A program made the translations under genes and the position numbers. 8,865 nt of DNA from Sedimenticola sp. (GTDB lineage: Bacteria > Pseudomonadota > Gammaproteobacteria > Chromatiales > Chromatiaceae), in NCBI GenBank assembly GCA_027038775.1, contig JALWGP010000293.1:1-8865 (forward strand). The letters run 5' to 3'. The notes beneath the pieces were generated by a model. The model saw only the letters and a list, made by a program, of their open reading frames with translations. It did no database searches and was not told where the DNA came from. Every line of letters begins with the position of its first letter. The first letter of the stretch is position 1. Below are positions 4,979 to 8,865 of the stretch, piece after piece.

Positions 4979-7518
4979 GCCGGCCGCCTCGCCTCCACCT
5001 GCTCCACGAAATCCCGGCACTGTTCAGGCCCGAGGGGGCGGGAGAAATGGTAACCCTGCATGAGCGTGCAGCCGTGCTCCATGAGAAACTCCGCCTGCCC
5101 CCGGGTCTCCACTCCTTCCGCGATCACCTCCAGCCCCAGTCCCTGACCCATGCCGACGATGGCCGAAACGATGCTGCGGCTGTTCTCGTCGTGGTCGATA
5201 TCTTCCACGAAGCTGCGGTCGATCTTGAGCGTCCGCACCGGCATCTGGCGCAGCTGGCCGAAAGAGGAATAACCGGTTCCGAAATCGTCCATGGCCATGG
5301 CGTAACCGAGGGACTTCAGCTCCTCGAGCAGAGGCAGGGTCTTGTCGGGTTCGTGCATGAGCGTACTCTCGGTGATCTCCAGCACGAGCTGCCGGGGGGA
5401 AATTCCGTATTCCCGCCTCTTTTCCTCCAGCACCTGCTTCAGCCTGCCCCGCTGCAACTGGCGCAGGGAGATGTTCATGGAGACCATGGGCATGACCGCG
5501 CCCTCCTCCGCCCACTCGGCGAGCTGCCGGCAGACGCTGTCGATCACCCATTCTCCGATGGGCACGATGAGCCCGTTGTATTCCGCGATCTCCACGAACT
5601 CGCCCGGGCGCATCTGGCCCTGTTCGGGATGCCGCCAGCGGATCAGCGCTTCGAAACCCTTCACCCTGCCCAGGGCCACGTCGATGATGGGCTGGTAGGA
5701 GAGGTAGAGTTCGTCACTGTTGAGCGCTGCCCTCAACTCGGCTTCCATTCGGCTTCGGCGCTCTGCCAGCTCGTTGAGCTCGGGCCGGTAGAACTCGAAG
5801 CAGTTCCTGCCGTGCTCCTTGGCCTTGTACATGGCCAGATCGGCGTTGCGCACCAGGTAGTCGATGTTGCTGCCATCGGCAGGGAAACAGGTGATGCCGA
5901 TGCTGGCGGAAATGTAGACATCCGACCCGTCGATGCGGAAGGGATCACCCATGACCTGGATCAGTTCGCGGCTCAGTTCGGTGGCGGTCCTGACCATCTC
6001 CGCCTCGCTGTCGAAATCGGTCAGCAGGATGGTGAACTCATCCCCCCCAAGGCGCGCCACCGTGTCGGAACGGCGCAACAGTGCCTTGATGCGTTCGGCG
6101 ACCTCGCGCAACAGAATGTCGCCCCCGGCATGTCCCAGGGTGTCGTTGACGTGCTTGAAGCGGTCGAGATCGATGAACAGCAGGGCAAGGAACTGGTGGT
6201 TCCTCTGGGCATGCACCAGCGCCTGTTCGAGGCGGTCGTGGAAGAGAAGACGGTTGGGCAGCCCGGTCAAGGTGTCATAATGGGCCAGCTGGTAGATGTT
6301 CTCCTCCGCGCTGCGTCGTTCCAGTTCACCGCCGATACGGCTGCCGAAGACGTCGAGCAGGTAACGGTTCCAGCGAGGCAACTCCAGGGGACGGGTGTCC
6401 ATGATGGCGATGATGCCGATCACGTTCTGCTGCGGATCCCTCAGGGGAGCGCCAAAATAACTTTCTATGCCCCACTCCCGCAAGGTTCTGTCGTGGGGAT
6501 AGCGTTCCACCACCCCCCGCTCGACGAGATCCAGCTTGCCCGCCAGCACGTCCGCGCAAGGCGTGCCGCGGATGTCGTAGACCTCCCCCTGGACGATCTC
6601 GTTCCCATCCCAGAGCGCCTCGATCCGGACCCTGCGCCTGCTCCTGTCGGTAAAAGTCCCGAAGAAGGCATATTTCACCCCGTAGGCCCTGGCCAGGTGC
6701 CTGACGGTCTGCTCCAGCACATTGCCCTCTCCTGACAGCTGGCTGGTGGTGGAAGCCAGCGCATGCAGAGCCTCCTCCACCCGCTTGCGGTCGGTGATGT
6801 CGAGCCCCACCGAGAGCAATTCCGGATTCCCGTTCAGGCCGTCGGCAATGTAGGTGTTGCGCCAGGCGATCCAGAGCAGGCGCCCGTCCCGGGCCACGTT
6901 CTCGTTCTCGTTGTGATGGAACTCCTCCGGCGCCTCCTGGATCGCCTGGATCATCTTCTTCAGGTCGTATCCCTGGGCATCCCTCTCCCGCACGATGGTG
7001 CCGACCACATGCCGCCCCTTCAGCTCGGCCTCAGAATAGCCAAACAGCTTCTCCCCGTACGGATTGATGGACAGCACCCTGCCGTCGGTGTCCCAGCGGA
7101 GAAACACGCTGTTGGCCTCCTGCACCAGCTTCCGGTAAAAGCTGGCCTGCGCCCTCGCCTCCTGCTGCACGGAGAGCAGCAGCGGGTACCACTGGCGCAC
7201 GCCGCTGAAAAAGAAGCCGATGGCCAGCAGGAACGCGCCGTACTTGCCGACCGTCACCACCATCGCCGCCGGCGACACGCTCTGCCCGACAGCGGGAGGC
7301 AGGAAATCCCCCAGGACATTCAACGCGAAACCGAGGCACATCACCAGGGAGGCCAGGAACAACCACCTCCAGCTGCTTCGGAACTCCAGGGCGATGCGGT
7401 GCCGCTCACGCCAAAGAAAGTAGCTGAACAGGAGACCGGCCGGAAACAGCAGCATATCCCCTGAGACGGAGACCGCGCCAAGCAAATCGGGGGGAACCTG
7501 TTGCGCTGCACCGTCCAT
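4951..7518 (-). CDS. Membrane PAS-GAF-GGDEF-EAL cyclic-di-GMP signalling protein
   Basis: This 855-residue protein probably makes and/or degrades cyclic di-GMP in response to a signal. Three hydrophobic segments (about 22–37, 51–72, 85–105) anchor it in the inner membrane. A PAS domain follows (about 124–243, ending in the DITDRKR linker), then a GAF domain (about 255–400, with GTPCADVL and SYFGAPL). The diguanylate cyclase domain (about 410–578) has intact GGDEF (491–495) and an inhibitory I-site RRSD (482–485), five residues upstream as usual. The phosphodiesterase domain (about 590–845) keeps E623-A-L, N682, E714, D744-D745 in DDFGTGYSS, K765, EGVET (801–805) and Q821. Both domains therefore look catalytically competent. 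The start has a strong GGAGG and lies 14 bp after the pssA stop, so the two genes are probably co-transcribed. Its last codons hold the leuA promoter. The ligand cannot be read from the sequence. Confidence 0.95.
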   Translation of the reverse strand: MDGAAQQVPPDLLGAVSVSGDMLLFPAGLLFSYFLWRERHRIALEFRSSWRWLFLASLVMCLGFALNVLGDFLPPAVGQSVSPAAMVVTVGKYGAFLLAIGFFFSGVRQWYPLLLSVQQEARAQASFYRKLVQEANSVFLRWDTDGRVLSINPYGEKLFGYSEAELKGRHVVGTIVRERDAQGYDLKKMIQAIQEAPEEFHHNENENVARDGRLLWIAWRNTYIADGLNGNPELLSVGLDITDRKRVEEALHALASTTSQLSGEGNVLEQTVRHLARAYGVKYAFFGTFTDRSRRRVRIEALWDGNEIVQGEVYDIRGTPCADVLAGKLDLVERGVVERYPHDRTLREWGIESYFGAPLRDPQQNVIGIIAIMDTRPLELPRWNRYLLDVFGSRIGGELERRSAEENIYQLAHYDTLTGLPNRLLFHDRLEQALVHAQRNHQFLALLFIDLDRFKHVNDTLGHAGGDILLREVAERIKALLRRSDTVARLGGDEFTILLTDFDSEAEMVRTATELSRELIQVMGDPFRIDGSDVYISASIGITCFPADGSNIDYLVRNADLAMYKAKEHGRNCFEFYRPELNELAERRSRMEAELRAALNSDELYLSYQPIIDVALGRVKGFEALIRWRHPEQGQMRPGEFVEIAEYNGLIVPIGEWVIDSVCRQLAEWAEEGAVMPMVSMNISLRQLQRGRLKQVLEEKRREYGISPRQLVLEITESTLMHEPDKTLPLLEELKSLGYAMAMDDFGTGYSSFGQLRQMPVRTLKIDRSFVEDIDHDENSRSIVSAIVGMGQGLGLEVIAEGVETRGQAEFLMEHGCTLMQGYHFSRPLGPEQCRDFVEQVEARRPAWQQEVPAL
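4958..4972. promoter_or_regulatory. Perfect 15-bp palindrome in the leuA promoter spacer (operator candidate)
   Basis: GCAGGAA-C-TTCCTGC has 7-bp perfect arms around one central base. It fills 15 of the 17 bp between the -35 and -10 of the leuA promoter, a common place for an operator. It also encodes the Q-E-V-P-A end of the upstream protein, so chance from coding sequence cannot be excluded. I cannot assign it to a known regulator. Confidence 0.4.
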
Positions 7519-7532
7519 GAAGGTCCTCCGGC

Positions 7533-8291
7533 TCAGCCGCGTTTCAACAGCGAGTAGCCACCAGCCAGCAGGCCGGAGAGTGCATAGAGACTGAATAGGG
7601 TGAACAGAACCAGGGGAGGCTGCACCAGAATGACGGCGAAGGCCAGGGCGATGGCCACCACCACGAAAAAGGGAACCTTGCCTTTGAAGTCAATGTGTTT
7701 GAAGCTCTGATAACGCACGTTGCTCACCATCAGCAGCCCGCACCCTCCCGTGATCAGCCCCGCCAGGATGGCCACGTCGCTTCCCTGGATGCCGTTGTCC
7801 ACTGCCAGCCAGACACTGGCGGCGACGATGGCCGCTGCGGAGGGGCTGGGCAGTCCCTGGAAGTAATTGCTGTCGGAAACCTCCAGTTGGGAATTGAAGC
7901 GCGCCAGGCGCAGGGCGGCGCCGGCCGTGTAGACGAAGGCGGCCAGCCACCCCGGCTTCCCGAGGGAATGGAGCGCCCATTCGTACATCACCAGCGCCGG
8001 TGCCAAGCCAAAGGCCACCATGTCCGAAAGACTGTCGTATTCGGCGCCGAAGGCGGTCTGGGTATGGGTCAGGCGGGCCACCCGACCATCCATGCCGTCC
8101 AGTACCATGGCGATGAAGATCGCCACCGCAGCCTTCTCGAACTGGCCGTTCATGGCAGCCAGGACCGCGTAGAAACCGGAAAAGAGGGCAGCCGTCGTGA
8201 ACAGGTTGGGCAGCAGGTAGATCCCGCGCCCCCGGTGCCGGGCCGATCCGGGGCGCGGCTCCTCCTGGAGATTTTCCCTCTGCTCACTCAT
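7533..8291 (-). CDS. pssA: CDP-diacylglycerol–serine O-phosphatidyltransferase PssA (membrane type)
   Basis: This inner-membrane enzyme makes phosphatidylserine from CDP-diacylglycerol and serine, the precursor of phosphatidylethanolamine. The 252-residue protein has a charged N-terminal tail (1–22), then RGIYLLPNLFTTAALFSGFY. The complete CDP-alcohol phosphotransferase motif follows: D65, D68-G69, A72-R73, G82, D86 and D90. Several transmembrane helices run to the C-terminus. It is the multi-pass type common in many bacteria, not the phospholipase-D-like PssA of E. coli. I chose the ATG at 8291; a TTG at 8312 would add seven residues. No clear Shine-Dalgarno precedes the ATG. pssA next to leuA, often after ilvC, is a familiar order in proteobacteria; here a signalling gene lies between them and no ilvC is seen upstream. 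Confidence 0.94.
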   Translation of the reverse strand: MSEQRENLQEEPRPGSARHRGRGIYLLPNLFTTAALFSGFYAVLAAMNGQFEKAAVAIFIAMVLDGMDGRVARLTHTQTAFGAEYDSLSDMVAFGLAPALVMYEWALHSLGKPGWLAAFVYTAGAALRLARFNSQLEVSDSNYFQGLPSPSAAAIVAASVWLAVDNGIQGSDVAILAGLITGGCGLLMVSNVRYQSFKHIDFKGKVPFFVVVAIALAFAVILVQPPLVLFTLFSLYALSGLLAGGYSLLKRG

Positions 8292-8299
8292 GGGCCGAA

Positions 8300-8305
8300 A
8301 GTATA
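8300..8305 (-). promoter_or_regulatory. Possible pssA -10 box (TATACT)
   Basis: TATACT on the minus strand matches 5 of 6 of the -10 consensus and ends only 8 bp before the pssA ATG. Transcription would then begin about 1–2 nt before the start codon, giving a near-leaderless mRNA and explaining the missing Shine-Dalgarno. The matching -35 position (8328–8323, TGGGTA) is poor, so this is tentative. Confidence 0.3.
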
Positions 8306-8336
8306 GCGCCAAGCTAGTGCCTTACCCACAGTTTCC

Positions 8337-8349
8337 CCAATGGAATTGG
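8337..8349. repeat. Short inverted repeat CCAAT-GGA-ATTGG
   Basis: Five-bp perfect arms flank three bases in the pssA/exporter divergent region, with partial symmetry continuing outward to about 8332–8352. It could be an operator half-way between the two genes, but short repeats like this arise easily by chance. Confidence 0.25.
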
Positions 8350-8374
8350 AAAACTCATGCCACGGTTCACAATT

Positions 8375-8403
8375 TTTCCCGGCTCGCCGGACAATGCGGG
8401 AAA
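8375..8403. repeat. Inverted repeat TTTCCCG-N15-CGGGAAA
   Basis: Seven-bp perfect arms (8375–8381 and 8397–8403) are separated by 15 bp that include a small CCGGC/GCCGG dyad (8379–8390). It lies in the 253-bp divergent gap between pssA and the exporter. It has no adjacent T-run in the right orientation to be a terminator. A dimeric regulator site is possible. The rest of the gap shows no convincing promoter for the exporter; a weak TTGGAA (8346–8351), 16 bp, CACAAT (8368–8373) is the best I see. Confidence 0.3.
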
Positions 8404-8544
8404 CCCTGACGCTGGGGCCTTTCCATAGTAGACTTCCACGACATCGCGAAAAACCACAACACCCATGGCGATCGACCCTGCACCCCGCTCCCGTGAGCTT
8501 TCCCCGGCACCTGGTACAGCGAAGATCGACCCGGAAGTTCGCGC

Positions 8545-8865
8545 ATGAACCGCCTGCTCACCTACTTCTCCAACCATCCGCTGATCGGGCTCTCGATCGT
8601 CCTGCTGCTCTCCCTACTCTTCTCCGCCAGGCTCGCGGAGCTGGAGATCCGCATCTCCGCCGAGGAGATGCTGGTACAGCACGACGAGGAGCACAGGTTC
8701 TACGACCGCACCCGGCGCCTGTTTGGCGATGAGCAGGTGATCCTCGTCTACATGCAGTCACAGCGGCTGCTGGCGCCTGAAAAACTGGCCGTCCTCAAGG
8801 AGGTGATCGGCGAGATCGAGACCCTGCCCTTCGTGGACCGGGTCGAAAGCCTCTTCACCATCCCC
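8545..8865 (+). CDS. RND/MMPL-family exporter, N-terminal fragment (runs off window)
   Basis: Only the first 107 residues are present, with no stop before the window end. The protein begins MNRLLTYFSNHPLIG, followed by one transmembrane helix (about 12–29). A periplasmic segment starts at the first loop: RISAEEMLVQHDEEHRFYDRTRRLFG, then EQVILVY, then LAVLKEVIGEIETLPFVDRVESLFTIP. This pattern (a conserved D/E-rich stretch after helix 1, an FG-[DE] turn, and a 'V..V.SL' strand) is typical of large RND-superfamily proteins of the MMPL/COG1033 type, which export lipids or other hydrophobic molecules. The ATG has GGAAG 7 nt upstream. It is divergent from pssA. The substrate is unknown, and lipid export is only a guess from the family. 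Confidence 0.7.
   Translation, partial: MNRLLTYFSNHPLIGLSIVLLLSLLFSARLAELEIRISAEEMLVQHDEEHRFYDRTRRLFGDEQVILVYMQSQRLLAPEKLAVLKEVIGEIETLPFVDRVESLFTIP

Noticed and set aside
5047..6735. Long + strand open frame (562 codons) antisense to the GGDEF-EAL gene
   Set aside because: Same reason: the opposite strand encodes intact GGDEF and EAL domains, and this frame lacks any recognisable motif.
8314..8577. Minus-strand 87-codon ORF upstream of pssA
   Set aside because: It overlaps the start of the exporter gene, has no recognisable motif, and lies across the divergent promoter region.

Overview
The window looks like the chromosome of a high-GC gammaproteobacterium. The basis is a pssA–leuA neighbourhood, RimI, a family-4 uracil-DNA glycosylase and a vertebrate-type class I aldolase. 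A Chromatiales/Ectothiorhodospirales-like sulfur oxidiser would fit, but that placement is inference; no rRNA or tRNA is present to test it.

Layout. Bases 1 to about 459 are the right end of an IS3-family insertion sequence, with the C-terminal part of its DDE transposase. It stops about 25 bp before a + strand class I fructose-bisphosphate aldolase gene (485–1513). That gene converges, with no gap, on a long minus-strand block. Read 5' to 3' on the minus strand, the block is: pssA (8291–7533); a membrane PAS-GAF-GGDEF-EAL cyclic-di-GMP protein (7518–4951); a 229-bp regulatory gap; leuA (4721–3174); a family-4 uracil-DNA glycosylase (3181–2444); rimI (2451–1957); and a small four-helix membrane protein (1960–1514). 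The last four genes overlap each other by 4–8 bp and look like one translationally coupled operon. Divergent from pssA, a + strand RND/MMPL-type exporter begins at 8545 and runs off the window.

The most informative part is the gap upstream of leuA. It holds a good sigma-70-like promoter (TTGGCA, 17 bp, TATAGT) built into the last codons of the c-di-GMP gene. A perfect 15-bp palindrome lies inside the promoter spacer. Downstream is a 29-codon leader ORF with four consecutive leucine codons, including the rare CTA, followed by two more leucine codons just before its stop. Several competing RNA hairpins follow, the last one abutting the leuA Shine-Dalgarno. I read this as a leuL-type leucine attenuator. 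It lacks the U-tract of a classical intrinsic terminator, so the mechanism may be Rho-dependent or translational.

A second unusual point is the uracil-DNA glycosylase. It occupies the slot that holD (DNA polymerase III psi subunit) occupies next to rimI in E. coli. Its N-terminal peptide resembles the psi segment that binds the clamp loader, which suggests a glycosylase tethered to the replisome. Leucine biosynthesis, uracil repair, ribosomal-protein acetylation and a membrane protein would then share one leucine-responsive transcript.
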